The notes below the pieces were generated by a model. That model did no database searches. It saw only the letters and a list, made by a program, of their open reading frames with translations, and had not been told where the DNA came from. The position numbers and the translations under genes are program-made. Positions 6,705-15,092 of a stretch of 53,757 nt of DNA are shown here, piece after piece. Numbering within the stretch: position 1 is the first letter of the stretch; the number at the start of each line of letters is the position of its first letter. This DNA comes from Bacillus sp. CH140a_4T (GTDB taxonomy: Bacteria > Bacillota > Bacilli > Bacillales > Bacillaceae_G): assembly GCF_008923725.1 (NCBI RefSeq), contig NZ_WBPF01000004.1, forward strand, positions 1 to 53,757. Reading direction: 5' to 3'.

Positions 6705-6908
6705 ATGATTTTTGACAACAAAAAATTGTCGGCTTTGCTTGATGAAAATGAAATGAGACAGATACAACTAGCTAAAGAGATAAAACGCTCTAAAAGCACG
6801 GTTTGTGAATATGTTAAGGGTACGAAGTCTCCAGGTAAGGAAGCAGCCTTTGCTATTTCTAGAGTATTTTCAGTACCTGTGGAAGATCTTTTTAAAAAGG
6901 TTGAATAA
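6705..6908 (+). CDS. Cro-like Xre protein
   Basis: I use the ATG at 6705 (AGGTG nine bases upstream) rather than the GTG at 6693. The 67 residues are essentially one helix-turn-helix (LSALLDENEMRQIQLAKEIKRSKSTVCEYVKGTKSPGKEA), ending VPVEDLFKKVE. Its place, divergent from the repressor and first in the early transcript, fits a Cro-type regulator. A weak promoter (TTCCCT, 17 bases, TATAGT) lies just upstream. Confidence 0.8.
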   Translation: MIFDNKKLSALLDENEMRQIQLAKEIKRSKSTVCEYVKGTKSPGKEAAFAISRVFSVPVEDLFKKVE

Positions 6909-6965
6909 ATCGAACTTAATAACGTTAAAATAGATTTTTTTTAAATATTAAGTTCGATTTTTTCG
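6908..6965 (+). terminator. long-loop hairpin after the Cro-like gene
   Basis: AATCGAACTTAATA at 6908 pairs with TATTAAGTTCGATT at 6946, then TTTTTCG. It separates the Cro-like gene from the antirepressor and could act as an early attenuator. Confidence 0.6.
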
Positions 6966-6988
6966 AACAAATAAAAAGGAGCGATATT

Positions 6989-7753
6989 ATGAGTCAACTA
7001 CAAAATTTTAAAAATGAAATTTTTGAGGTATCAGCAAAATTCGAAAATGGCGAAGTGTTGTTCGATGTAGAACAAGTTGCTAAGAGTTTAGGTATTGCGA
7101 GAACTAAAAATAACAAAATGTATGTGAGATGGGATAGGGTGAATTCTTATCTTCCTAAAAATTCCCCACAAGTGGGGAAAGGTGATTTGATTCCTGAACC
7201 GTTGGTATACAAGCTAGCTTTTAAAGCAAGCAACGAATTAGCAGAAGCTTTTCAAGATTGGTTAGCAATTGAAGTGCTTCCTTCTATTAGAAAACACGGA
7301 GCATACATGACAGATCAAGTCCTGGAACAAGCGGTAACAAATCCAGACTTCGCAATCGGTCTTCTCACTAAATTAAAAGAAGAGAAAGAAAAGCTTGCAG
7401 CAGCACAACAACAAATCGTGCAGCAACAACCGCTAGTAACATTTGCAGAAGCGTGTATGCAATCGGATAAGGCACTGAAAGTAAGCGAAGTTGCTAAGTT
7501 AGCAGCAAAACATGGTATCAAAACAGGTCAAAAGAGATTATTCGCAACACTTCGAGAGTGGGGGTTAATCTTCAAAAATAAAAATGAACCAACTCAGAAA
7601 GCAATCGACAGTGGTTACTTCGAAGTTGTACAAGGTGTAAAAGAAAAGCCTAACGGAGAGCCTTTCACATGGCTAACGCCTTACGTAACACCAAAAGGAC
7701 AAGCCTACATCATAGACCGACTGAAGAAAGAACAAGAACAGAAGGCGGTGTAA
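6989..7753 (+). CDS. phage antirepressor (Bro-N + KilAC/ANT domains)
   Basis: This 254-residue protein has an N-terminal Bro-like domain (about 8-105: EIFEVSAKFENGEVLFDVEQVAKSLG, then EAFQDWLAIEVLPSIRKHGAYM). A Glu/Gln-rich coiled linker (115-140) and a C-terminal ANT/KilAC DNA-binding domain (143-250, with ALKVSEVAKLAAKHGIK and VTPKGQAYI) follow. Such proteins counter phage repressors and favour induction. AAAAAGGAGCG gives a good ribosome site. It follows the Cro-like gene, as in many temperate phages of Firmicutes. Confidence 0.88.
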   Translation: MSQLQNFKNEIFEVSAKFENGEVLFDVEQVAKSLGIARTKNNKMYVRWDRVNSYLPKNSPQVGKGDLIPEPLVYKLAFKASNELAEAFQDWLAIEVLPSIRKHGAYMTDQVLEQAVTNPDFAIGLLTKLKEEKEKLAAAQQQIVQQQPLVTFAEACMQSDKALKVSEVAKLAAKHGIKTGQKRLFATLREWGLIFKNKNEPTQKAIDSGYFEVVQGVKEKPNGEPFTWLTPYVTPKGQAYIIDRLKKEQEQKAV

Positions 7754-7756
7754 ACA

Positions 7757-7876
7757 ATGGAAGAAAGTTCATTATCACTAGCAATCATATCAGCGACAAT
7801 ATGTGTATTTGTATACCTAGTACACCGAATTGAAGTTATAGCAAAGAGAGCAGGATGGCTTGAAAATGACGAATAA
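7757..7876 (+). CDS. small single-span membrane protein
   Basis: A 39-residue ORF starting MEESSLSLAIISATICVFVYLVHR, one membrane span with a short charged tail, three bases after the antirepressor stop. It overlaps the next small ORF by 11 bases. No family recognised. The tight packing supports its being a real gene. Confidence 0.5.
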   Translation: MEESSLSLAIISATICVFVYLVHRIEVIAKRAGWLENDE

Positions 7877-8006
7877 ACAGCAGCGTGATAAATACGAACT
7901 AAAGAAACTAGCATGGATCATAAAGGATTTAAGAGCCAGAGGGATACATAACAGCGCGGATAAGGTTGAGGAAATGCATAAGGAGTTTATAACTCTAGCT
8001 AAATAG
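7866..8006 (+). CDS. small helical phage protein
   Basis: A 46-residue Lys/Arg-rich helical protein (MTNKQQRDKYELKKLAWIIK then DLRARGIHNSADKVEEMHKE). It overlaps the preceding ORF, and its stop lies just before the TnpB gene. It looks like one of the many small early phage proteins. Function unknown. Confidence 0.5.
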   Translation: MTNKQQRDKYELKKLAWIIKDLRARGIHNSADKVEEMHKEFITLAK

Positions 8007-8036
8007 GACAAGCTGGATAGATAGGAGGTGAAAGAT

Positions 8037-9131
8037 ATGCATAAATCATATAGGTTTCGGCTTCATCCCAATGAAGAACAAAAGGTGTTAATTCATAAAG
8101 CTTTTGGATGTGCGAGATTTGTTTATAACTATTTTCTTACAAAAAGAAAAGAAGCATATGAAAATGACAAAATTACTCTGACAAGATTTCAATGCGATAA
8201 ACAATTAACATCACTAAAAAAGGAAATCGAGTGGTTAAAAGAGCCTGATAAATGGGTACTACAAAACGTTTTAAAAGATCTCGATGTAGCTTTTAAAAAG
8301 TTCTTTAATGAGAAGAAAGGCTATCCAAGATATAAAAAGAAACATGCTCGAGACAAATCTTACAGAACAAACAATAACGGAAATACAGTTCGAATTGAAG
8401 GTGACAAAATAAGGTTACCAAAGGTTGGTTTAGTTAAATTTTCAAAATCTAGAGAAATAGAAGGACGAATTATATCTTGTACAGTACGCCAAAGACCATC
8501 AGGGAGATATTTTTTATCTATCTTGTGTGAAATTGATGAACAAAAGTTCGAGAAGACAGAACGATCTGTAGGGGTGGATTTAGGAATAAAAGATTTTGCA
8601 GTCCTTTCAACTGGAGAGAAAATACCTAATCCTAAAAACTACAGAAAATACGAAAAAAAGTTAGCGTTTTGGCAACGTAAGCTTTCTCGTAGGAAAAAAG
8701 GAGGAAAGAATAGAGAAAAAGCCAGATTACAAGTTGCTTGTATTTACGAAAAAATAACAAATATACGAAAAGATTTTCTGAATAAATTGTCTACTAAGTT
8801 AATCCGTGAAAACCAAACGATTTGCTTAGAAGATTTAAAAGTTAAAAATATGATGCAAAATCACAATTTATCAAAAAGTATCGCAGATGCAGCATGGCAT
8901 ACTTTCCGTGAAATGCTAGAGTACAAAGCTAATTGGCATGGGAAAACAATATCAATTATAGGTAAATCATTCCCTTCGTCTCAACTATGCTCTTGTTGCG
9001 GATATAAAAATAAAGATGTTAAAAATTTAAATCTTAGAGAGTGGGAATGCCCAAATTGTAAGACACGTCATGATAGAGATGTTAATGCAGCTATAAACAT
9101 CTTAAATGAAGGAATTAGATTGTTAGCGTAA
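8037..9131 (+). CDS. tnpB: TnpB (IS605 OrfB-type) RNA-guided nuclease
   Basis: Start at ATG 8037, six bases after AGGAGGTG, giving 364 residues. The N-terminus ([20 protein letters not shown]) is the usual TnpB opening. The RuvC residues are D181 ([13 protein letters not shown]), E265 (ICLEDL) and D348 (HDRDVNAA). A zinc finger is present: C318, C321, C338, C341. TnpB is the nuclease of IS200/IS605-family elements, guided by an RNA from the element's right end. No TnpA transposase gene is present, so this is an IS1341-type solo element or a captured TnpB. All catalytic residues are intact. Confidence 0.9.
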   Translation: MHKSYRFRLHPNEEQKVLIHKAFGCARFVYNYFLTKRKEAYENDKITLTRFQCDKQLTSLKKEIEWLKEPDKWVLQNVLKDLDVAFKKFFNEKKGYPRYKKKHARDKSYRTNNNGNTVRIEGDKIRLPKVGLVKFSKSREIEGRIISCTVRQRPSGRYFLSILCEIDEQKFEKTERSVGVDLGIKDFAVLSTGEKIPNPKNYRKYEKKLAFWQRKLSRRKKGGKNREKARLQVACIYEKITNIRKDFLNKLSTKLIRENQTICLEDLKVKNMMQNHNLSKSIADAAWHTFREMLEYKANWHGKTISIIGKSFPSSQLCSCCGYKNKDVKNLNLREWECPNCKTRHDRDVNAAINILNEGIRLLA

Positions 9132-9345
9132 ACTAACTTAACTGTCGGGTAGACAGGGATAGCTCGGTCATTTCCTTTCATTAGAGAGGATTACCCAAGA
9201 ATCTCATTGAGAATGCCACAAGCCCTCGCTTGTCGATATGCAGTAAGGTTTACAGCCTTCGCTTGTCGGAATATTCAGGAATTTAATGTTGGTCCCCACC
9301 TTATTGAAAGGTTCCTGGATATTCCGATGCGTGAAAGCATCAAAA
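9132..9345 (+). ncRNA. structured TnpB 3' flank: candidate omega RNA / IS right end
   Basis: About 210 gene-free bases directly after tnpB are full of short stems: ACAAGC-CCTC-GCTTGT near 9216, a repeat CGCTTGTCG at 9225 and 9259, and a 14-bp stem at 9268-9327 (CGGAATATTCAGGAA with TTCCTGGATATTCCG). In TnpB elements this stretch encodes the omega RNA scaffold and the right end. The exact end is not clear from sequence. Confidence 0.5.
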
Positions 9346-9354
9346 CAAAATGAA

Positions 9355-9384
9355 GAAACGCCCAGTTGGGAGACAGGGCGTTTC
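9355..9384. terminator. GAAACGCCC/GGGCGTTTC hairpin
   Basis: A perfect 9-bp stem. It is followed by a second inverted repeat (GAAAAGTCG with CGACTTTTC, 9385-9435) that ends just before the next gene. It probably stops read-through from the TnpB segment. Confidence 0.55.
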
Positions 9385-9459
9385 GAGAAAAGTCGAAAAA
9401 TTAAGTTATCCTCATTATATCACATCGACTTTTCGTAGTAAATAAGGAGGAATGTGGAA

Positions 9460-9660
9460 ATGGTTGAAAACGGAATGTTAATCGGAAATCATCACGATTT
9501 ATCAGCTAGAGACTTCATGGATTACTGCCAAGGATGTGGCGGAGAAATTTTCTACGGTGAAGGATACCTTGATTTTAGTGGTGATCCAATCCATACCGAA
9601 TCCGAATGCATCAAACAATACGTTGAAGAACATTCGATGAAGAAAGTGGCAGGTGAATAA
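9460..9660 (+). CDS. small cysteine-containing phage protein
   Basis: 66 residues from ATG 9460 (AAGGAGG nine bases upstream; GTG 9454 is an alternative). It has MDYCQGCGGEIFYGEGY and a later ESECIKQY, so a three- or four-ligand zinc site is possible. It lies directly before the recombination pair and its last codons overlap the ribosome site of the exonuclease gene. Probably an early phage protein. Exact role unknown. Confidence 0.7.
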   Translation: MVENGMLIGNHHDLSARDFMDYCQGCGGEIFYGEGYLDFSGDPIHTESECIKQYVEEHSMKKVAGE

Positions 9661-9661
9661 T

Positions 9662-10597
9662 ATGGAGGCAAATGTACTTATTACAACTGAAGATATGGCC
9701 CATGAACAATGGTTAGAAGCTAGAAAAGCTGGTATTGGCGGTTCTGATGCAGCTGCTATTGCGGGTTTAAATAAATGGAGCTCTCCAATTGGAGTTTACT
9801 ACGACAAAACAAGCGAAACGGTTAAAGACCAATTACCAAGTGAAGCGGCTTACTTCGGAAATGTTTTAGAAGAAATTGTAGCTGAAGAATTCAGCAAACG
9901 CACTAATTTGAAAGTTAGAACATGCAACGCAATCTTACAACATCCTGAATACCCTTGGATGCTAGCAAATGTGGACAGGCTTGTTGTTGGTGAAAAGGTA
10001 GGACTTGAGTGTAAAACGGCTTCTGAGTACCTAAAGAAAGAGTGGGAAGGTGAAGAAATCCCAGCTTCTTATCTTCTACAGTGCCAACACTATATGGCTG
10101 TAACGGGTTATAAAGCATGGTGGATAGCGGTATTAATCGGCGGTAACAAATTCATCTATAAAAAGATTGAACGAGATGAAGAAATTATTCAGTACCTAAT
10201 CGATATTGAAAAAGACTTCTGGTTAAACCACGTTGAGAAGGGAATACCTCCAATGTTTGATGGATCCGATGCATCATCTACTCTACTAAAAGAAATGTAT
10301 CCTGATTCGGTTGAGGATAGCGAAGTCGAGTTAGGAAGTGAGGTTGAGTTATTAATAGAAGCTCGTGATCAGGTAGATAAGGAAATTAAAGCGTTGGAAG
10401 AACAAAAAGCAGAGTACGAAAACAAAATTAAAGCAAAACTCGGTTCAAATGAAATCGGAAAAACAGAAAACTACAAGGTTTCTTGGAAAACACAAATTTC
10501 AAATCGGATTGATAGTAAACGTTTAAAAGAAGAGCAACCGGAATTGTACAAACAGTATACAAAAGAATCTAAAAGCAGAAAATTCACAGTTAAATAG
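9662..10597 (+). CDS. YqaJ-family viral exonuclease
   Basis: 311 residues from ATG 9662 (AGGTG six bases upstream). The YqaJ/lambda-exonuclease core is clear: GIGGSDAAAIAGLNKWSSP (about 20-40), a conserved EE, MLANVDRLV (about 100), LECKTASEY (about 113), and QCQHYMAVTG (about 139). It degrades one strand of linear double-stranded DNA for single-strand annealing recombination. A C-terminal coiled segment follows (220-265). It is paired with RecT immediately downstream (15-base gap), the usual phage recombination module. Confidence 0.92.
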   Translation: MEANVLITTEDMAHEQWLEARKAGIGGSDAAAIAGLNKWSSPIGVYYDKTSETVKDQLPSEAAYFGNVLEEIVAEEFSKRTNLKVRTCNAILQHPEYPWMLANVDRLVVGEKVGLECKTASEYLKKEWEGEEIPASYLLQCQHYMAVTGYKAWWIAVLIGGNKFIYKKIERDEEIIQYLIDIEKDFWLNHVEKGIPPMFDGSDASSTLLKEMYPDSVEDSEVELGSEVELLIEARDQVDKEIKALEEQKAEYENKIKAKLGSNEIGKTENYKVSWKTQISNRIDSKRLKEEQPELYKQYTKESKSRKFTVK

Positions 10598-10611
10598 GGA
10601 GGAAATGAAAA

Positions 10612-11439
10612 ATGGCAAACAATGAATCTATTAAAAATCAATTAGCAAACCGTACTGAAAATAAACCAGTTAGTCCTGAGCAAACAGTTGAAGCTTATAT
10701 GAAGAAAATGGGTCCGAGAATGGCTGAAGTATTACCAAAGCATATGGATATGGACCGTATGAGCCGTATAGCACTCACAACAATAAGAACTAACCCAACT
10801 TTATTAGAATGTACTGTTCCTTCTCTAATGGGCGCTGTGATGCAAGCAGTGCAGCTTGGATTAGAACCAGGATTACTTGGACATTGTTACTTGCTTCCTT
10901 TCAATAAAAATGCAGGTACAAAACAAAATCCTCAATGGGTTAAGGAAGTTCAATTCATCATCGGATACAAAGGAATGATTGATTTAGCAAGACGTTCTGG
11001 TCACATTCAAAGTATTTACGCTCATGCAGTGTACGAGAATGATGAGTTCGAATACGAATTAGGGTTACATCCTAAATTGACACATAAACCTTCATTTGGA
11101 GATAGAGGTAAGTTCATTGGAGCATATGCAGTAGCTCATTTTAAAGACGGTGGGTATCAAATGGAGTTCATGCCGGAAAGTGAGATTGAAAAGCGTCGCG
11201 GTCGTTCTAAATCAAAAGACTTCGGCCCTTGGAAAAGTGATTATGAAGAAATGGCAAAGAAAACAGTCGTGAGATCGATGTTTAAATACTTGCCAATTAG
11301 TATCGAGGTTCAAACGCAGGCGCAACATGACGAAGTGGTTCGAAAAGACATTACAGCAGAACCAGAGTTTATTGAAGCAGAAGAAACAAGTGAAGAAACA
11401 ACAAATCAAGAACAATCAGAAATTGTATTTGAACAATGA
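10612..11439 (+). CDS. recT: RecT single-strand annealing protein
   Basis: 275 residues with the RecT core: RMSRIALTTIRTNPTLLECTVPSLMGAVMQAVQLGLEPG (about 43-82), VQFIIGYKGMIDLARRSGHIQSIYA (118-142), and the closing GPWKSDYEEMAKKTVVRSMFKYLPIS. The acidic tail (245-275) is typical and varies between phages. It anneals complementary strands exposed by the YqaJ exonuclease. AGGGAGG lies upstream and its stop overlaps the next start (ATGA). Confidence 0.95.
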   Translation: MANNESIKNQLANRTENKPVSPEQTVEAYMKKMGPRMAEVLPKHMDMDRMSRIALTTIRTNPTLLECTVPSLMGAVMQAVQLGLEPGLLGHCYLLPFNKNAGTKQNPQWVKEVQFIIGYKGMIDLARRSGHIQSIYAHAVYENDEFEYELGLHPKLTHKPSFGDRGKFIGAYAVAHFKDGGYQMEFMPESEIEKRRGRSKSKDFGPWKSDYEEMAKKTVVRSMFKYLPISIEVQTQAQHDEVVRKDITAEPEFIEAEETSEETTNQEQSEIVFEQ

Positions 11440-11597
11440 TAACTACAAAAACAAATGTTGTTCTTCCTGATTGGTGCTTAAAGGGTACTAGTCAGGAAGA
11501 GATAAAACAAAACATTTTGCAATATATGAAGCGTTATGACGGATACAAAGTTTTGCGAGTAAAAAACGGGATAGCAATTTGCGAACGAGGTGATTGA
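11436..11597 (+). CDS. small phage protein coupled to recT
   Basis: A 53-residue ORF (MITTKTNVVLPDWCLKGTSQ, then YMKRYDGYKVLRVKNGIAIC) whose ATG overlaps the recT stop as ATGA. This suggests translational coupling. No known domain. It resembles other small early proteins of Bacillus phages. Confidence 0.55.
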   Translation: MITTKTNVVLPDWCLKGTSQEEIKQNILQYMKRYDGYKVLRVKNGIAICERGD

Positions 11598-11598
11598 T

Positions 11599-11862
11599 TT
11601 GCAATTACATTGGAGAAAAAAAGAGCGTGATGATAGTAAGCCTTTCCCAGTGAAGGGATATAACCTTACTAAGCTATTAAAAAAGGTAAGAGAGTTAGAA
11701 AAAGATGGATATGAACATGTAAGGCCATATCAAAAAATCTACAAGCAAAGAAAAGACTTTGATTACGACATGGGGAGAAACTTCAGTAAAGGTGGATTTA
11801 AATTTAACGGTTATATAGATACAGTTCAGTATCTGTTTGTAATGAGGAAGAAAGCGGAGTAA
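11599..11862 (+). CDS. small basic phage protein
   Basis: 87 residues from TTG 11599 (GAGGTG six bases upstream; GTG 11590 is an in-frame alternative). It is rich in Lys, Arg and aromatic residues (LHWRKKERDDSKPFPVKGYN, then FDYDMGRNFSKGGFKFNGYI) and may bind nucleic acid. It sits between recombination and replication genes. No family recognised. Confidence 0.65.
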   Translation: MQLHWRKKERDDSKPFPVKGYNLTKLLKKVRELEKDGYEHVRPYQKIYKQRKDFDYDMGRNFSKGGFKFNGYIDTVQYLFVMRKKAE

Positions 11863-11878
11863 AGGCAGGTGAGACCTT

Positions 11879-12766
11879 GTGACGGGGTGGATAAAATTGC
11901 ATCGAAAGATTATGGAAAGTTCTATATGGACGGATAGTAACAAATTCAAGTTGTGGACGCTTTGCTTAATGAGAGCTTCTCATAAAGAACGTGAAGTGTT
12001 TGTTGGAAATCAGGTTGTAAGTCTTCAAAGTGGTCAATTTGTTACTGGTAGAAAAGCATTAGCAGAAGAATTTAATAAAGGTGTTAAGAAGTCGCAGACC
12101 ATTTCAGAAAAGACCATCGAACGATATTTAGCACTATTTGAAGAGATGGAGATGCTGACCATCAAAAAAACCACGAAATACAGCGTCATATCAATACTTA
12201 ACTGGCATCTGTATCAACAAAGTGACCAACAGTTGACCAACAAAAATGAGCATTTCGAACGAAAAATTGACCAACAAATGACCATCAAAAAAGAGCCTGA
12301 AAACACTGATATACCAATGTTTTCAGAGTTTGAAGAAACTAAAAGTGACCACAACTTGACCAACAAGTGTCCAACAAAATCGCAAAAACTGACCACAAAC
12401 AAGAATGTTTTAAAGAATGTTGTTGTTGAAGAAACTCCGTCACAAGAACAAGTAAATATAATCACTGATAAATATATGAGATTGAAAGGAAGAGGTTTCC
12501 CTGGACCAGATGATTATAGTACAGCGAATCAGCTCTTACAGGAAGGTGTTCCTTTTAATGAAATACTTTTCTACTTAGATGAATGTTTTCAAAACTATAA
12601 ACCTAAACATTCAATGGATCGGATAAATTCATTTAGATATTGTGCGAGTTACATCTATAACAGATGGCATTCAAAACAACAGACGAACAAGCCATTAACC
12701 GTAATACCTGGTAAACAAAAGAAAAGACAAGCGAAGAACGCGGAATTACTTGCTAAATATGAATAG
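11879..12766 (+). CDS. DnaD-like replication initiator / replisome organizer
   Basis: 295 residues from GTG. The N-terminal winged-helix region (1-115) has the phage replisome-organizer opening GWIKLHRKIMESSIWTD and ISEKTIERYLALFEEMEMLTIKKTTKYSVISILNW. The middle (115-175) is Gln/Asn/Lys-rich because the DNA there is made of repeated TGACCAACAA units. The C-terminal helical domain (190-270) resembles DnaD-type segments. It probably binds the internal origin and loads the helicase via the next gene. The order initiator - loader - DnaB matches SPP1 gp38-gp39-gp40. Confidence 0.8.
   Translation: MTGWIKLHRKIMESSIWTDSNKFKLWTLCLMRASHKEREVFVGNQVVSLQSGQFVTGRKALAEEFNKGVKKSQTISEKTIERYLALFEEMEMLTIKKTTKYSVISILNWHLYQQSDQQLTNKNEHFERKIDQQMTIKKEPENTDIPMFSEFEETKSDHNLTNKCPTKSQKLTTNKNVLKNVVVEETPSQEQVNIITDKYMRLKGRGFPGPDDYSTANQLLQEGVPFNEILFYLDECFQNYKPKHSMDRINSFRYCASYIYNRWHSKQQTNKPLTVIPGKQKKRQAKNAELLAKYE
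12155..12405 (+). promoter_or_regulatory. iteron-type replication origin inside the initiator gene
   Basis: TGACCAACAA or close variants (TGACCATCAAA, TGACCACAAA, TGTCCAACAA) occur about nine times on the same strand between 12156 and 12401. Iterons within the initiator's own gene are known from lambda O and SPP1 gp38. This is the best origin candidate in the window. Confidence 0.6.
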
Positions 12767-12778
12767 AGGGGATAAGGA

Positions 12779-13126
12779 ATGGAACAAAAGGAAGTTACGG
12801 GTTTGCTACGTTACATTGTTGCAGTATACCCACACTTTGAGCTTACAGATGACCTTGTGAAAGTATGGATTGACCTAATGAAGGATGTTCCTTACGAAGA
12901 AACACTTGTGAAGTTAAAGGAACATTGTAAAACAAATAAGTTTCCTCCCAAACCAGCTGACCTATTACATGAAGAAAAATATAGCGGGCCAACTGTATTA
13001 GGGACGAAACAATTATTTAAGCAGTGGGACGAAAATAGCAAAGACGTGGCGCCGCCGGAGGAACGGGAAAAGCACCTGAAAGAAATAGCGAAGATATTGG
13101 GGATTAAACGGAGGGGAAGACAGTGA
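12779..13126 (+). CDS. G39P-like helicase loader/inhibitor
   Basis: 115 residues. VYPHFELTDDLVKVWIDLMKDVPYEETLVKLKEHCKTNKFPPKPADLL matches the 'loader and inhibitor of G40P' family (SPP1 G39P), small helical proteins that hold the phage DnaB helicase and deliver it to the origin-bound initiator. The basic C-terminus (IKRRGRQ) is flexible. It overlaps the helicase start by four bases. Confidence 0.8.
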   Translation: MEQKEVTGLLRYIVAVYPHFELTDDLVKVWIDLMKDVPYEETLVKLKEHCKTNKFPPKPADLLHEEKYSGPTVLGTKQLFKQWDENSKDVAPPEEREKHLKEIAKILGIKRRGRQ

Positions 13127-14454
13127 ATCACACTTTAGATTACGAGGGTTTATATAGCATTCAAGCGGAGCAAGGTCTTCTAGGAGGACTGATATTAGAT
13201 CCAGACAAGATAAAAGATATTAATTTAATACCTGAGCAGATGTATCGTCCTCAGCATGTCCATATCTTCCGTATTATGCTCGAAATTGACAGTGGAAACG
13301 AACCAGTAGACCTTATAACAATGACCGCTAGATTGGCTGAGAAAGGGCTTATAGAGGATGTTGGTGGGATTGGATATCTTGCTCAATTATCAGAGACTAC
13401 GCCAAGTACTTCTAATATTAAATACTATGAAAAAATCGTATGGAGTAAATGGCGAGATAGAGAGGTTGTTAGAAATACAGAAGCGTTAAAACAGGCGGTT
13501 CATAGCGGAAACGATACAGAACTCGCTATTCAAACACAAATGGCAGCGCTACTGAATTTAAGTAGGGAAGACAAGAACAGTGACGGGCGAATCAAGGACG
13601 GACTTATAGAAGTTTTTGGAGAGTTAGAGAATCCGGTTCGCGGATTGGCTGGAATGGATACGGGATTTACTGAATTAAACCGCATGACGGCAGGATTCAA
13701 ACCACAAGAATTCATAATTGTTGCGGCTCGGCCGTCTGTAGGGAAGACAGCGTTTTGTTTAAATGTAGCTAATAATGCGGCAGGAGAACTCAGTGAAGGT
13801 GATGTAGTCGCTATCTTCTCGTTGGAAATGGGCAAGAAAGAACTATTGAAAAGAATGGTCAGCATTAACGGCAATATAGATGGGAATCGCATGAAAACAG
13901 GCGAGTTAAACCCAGAAGATTGGACGAAGTTAACACAAGCTATGGGAGTTTTAAACAACAAAAACATTCGAATCTTTGATGATGCAGGGATTACAACGAA
14001 TTTCATTTGGTCAAAGGTTAAAAAATTATGCGATGAGTTCCCAGGTAGACAAATCATGGTGATCATCGACTACTTACAGCTCATAACAGGGAATCCGGTA
14101 CATAAAGGAAACAGACAAGCAGAGATAGCAGAAATTAGCCGGACACTTAAAACGATGGCTCGTCAATTAAATGTATGTGTGGTTGCTCTATCTCAGTTGA
14201 GCCGTGGTGTAGAACAACGCCAAGACAAAAGACCTATGATGTCAGATTTACGCGAGAGCGGGCAAATAGAGCAGGATGCAGACGTCATAGCGTTCCTATA
14301 TCGGGAGGATTACTACGACCGAGAAACAGAGAACAAAAACACGATAGAAATCATCATAGGGAAGCAAAGGAATGGCCCGGTTGGATCGGTAGAATTGGCA
14401 TTCATTAAGGAATACGGAAAGTTCGTAAATTTGGAAAGAAGGTTTGAACAATGA
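13123..14454 (+). CDS. replicative DNA helicase, DnaB family
   Basis: 443 residues from GTG (GGAGGGG upstream). The N-terminal DnaB domain starts AEQGLLGGLILDPDKI (about 15-30). The RecA-like domain has Walker A ARPSVGKTAF (202-211), the DnaB signature IFSLEMGKKEL, Walker B IDYLQLI, and the late ADVIAFLYRE and GKQRNGP segments. It unwinds the fork ahead of host polymerase. Full length for the family. It overlaps both neighbours by four bases. Confidence 0.95.
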   Translation: MNHTLDYEGLYSIQAEQGLLGGLILDPDKIKDINLIPEQMYRPQHVHIFRIMLEIDSGNEPVDLITMTARLAEKGLIEDVGGIGYLAQLSETTPSTSNIKYYEKIVWSKWRDREVVRNTEALKQAVHSGNDTELAIQTQMAALLNLSREDKNSDGRIKDGLIEVFGELENPVRGLAGMDTGFTELNRMTAGFKPQEFIIVAARPSVGKTAFCLNVANNAAGELSEGDVVAIFSLEMGKKELLKRMVSINGNIDGNRMKTGELNPEDWTKLTQAMGVLNNKNIRIFDDAGITTNFIWSKVKKLCDEFPGRQIMVIIDYLQLITGNPVHKGNRQAEIAEISRTLKTMARQLNVCVVALSQLSRGVEQRQDKRPMMSDLRESGQIEQDADVIAFLYREDYYDRETENKNTIEIIIGKQRNGPVGSVELAFIKEYGKFVNLERRFEQ

Positions 14455-14624
14455 AAAGTCAACTAAGCTTTGATGACATATTGGGGACTTTCGATTACAA
14501 AGCAAAGAGTACGGCGGAGCAATTCTTAGCGAAGCCGAGGGAATGGCTAGGAAGAGATACGGGAAAATACAGATTGTTGACATATACATTTCAGACAGAT
14601 CTCTTAAAGAAATTATGGAGCTAG
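14451..14624 (+). CDS. small phage protein coupled to the helicase gene
   Basis: A 57-residue ORF starting MKSQLSFDDILGTFDYKAKS and ending TFQTDLLKKLWS. Its ATG overlaps the helicase stop (ATGA). The EQFLAKPREWLGRDTGKYRL segment is basic. No family recognised. Confidence 0.55.
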   Translation: MKSQLSFDDILGTFDYKAKSTAEQFLAKPREWLGRDTGKYRLLTYTFQTDLLKKLWS

Positions 14625-14639
14625 ATTAGGAGGGAGAAA

Positions 14640-15092
14640 ATGGCTTTAAATCGTTGGTTAACTGATGAGGAATATGCAAGGGCAGCAGCTAACGGAATAA
14701 ACAGAATAAGGTTAAACAGTAGGGTATACGACTTTGATTGGGATGTGGAAGAAGCGACAACAGCGCCAATTGGAACGGTTAGGCACAAATACGAACGGAA
14801 ACATGGTAAATGGATAAAAATAGCATCAGAAAACGGAATAAATAGGAACACATTTTATACCAGGGTAAACAATCTTGGATGGAATTGTAAAGATGCAGCG
14901 ACCAAGCCTACGAGACAAAAAGGGGAAACAGAAAAAACATGGTTGAATATCGCTAAGAAAAACGGGATTGGCTACCAAACATTCATTTCGCGAATTCACA
15001 CCCAGAAATGGGACATGGAACGAGCAGCGACAACGCCAGTAATTAATACAGGAAGACGTTGTTTTATGAAGGATAAGGAGGGAGCGTTGTGA
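14640..15092 (+). CDS. repeat protein of three helix-turn-helix-like modules
   Basis: 150 residues with three copies of a 29-residue unit: about 15-42, 61-89 and 104-132, each reading roughly A..NGI...TF..R....W....AAT.P. The unit resembles short helix-turn-helix modules found in phage proteins and beside homing endonucleases, so DNA binding is likely. A paralogue with three more units follows and overlaps by four bases. Ribosome site AGGAGGG. Function unknown. Confidence 0.75.
   Translation: MALNRWLTDEEYARAAANGINRIRLNSRVYDFDWDVEEATTAPIGTVRHKYERKHGKWIKIASENGINRNTFYTRVNNLGWNCKDAATKPTRQKGETEKTWLNIAKKNGIGYQTFISRIHTQKWDMERAATTPVINTGRRCFMKDKEGAL

Noticed and set aside
12155-12405. Repeats as a CRISPR array
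   Set aside because: Units are only about 10 bases, irregularly spaced, and lie in frame inside a gene. Iterons fit better. No CRISPR array or cas gene was seen in the window.
13530-14066. 178-codon minus-strand frame within the DnaB gene
   Set aside because: Shadow of a strongly conserved helicase gene. No start signals.
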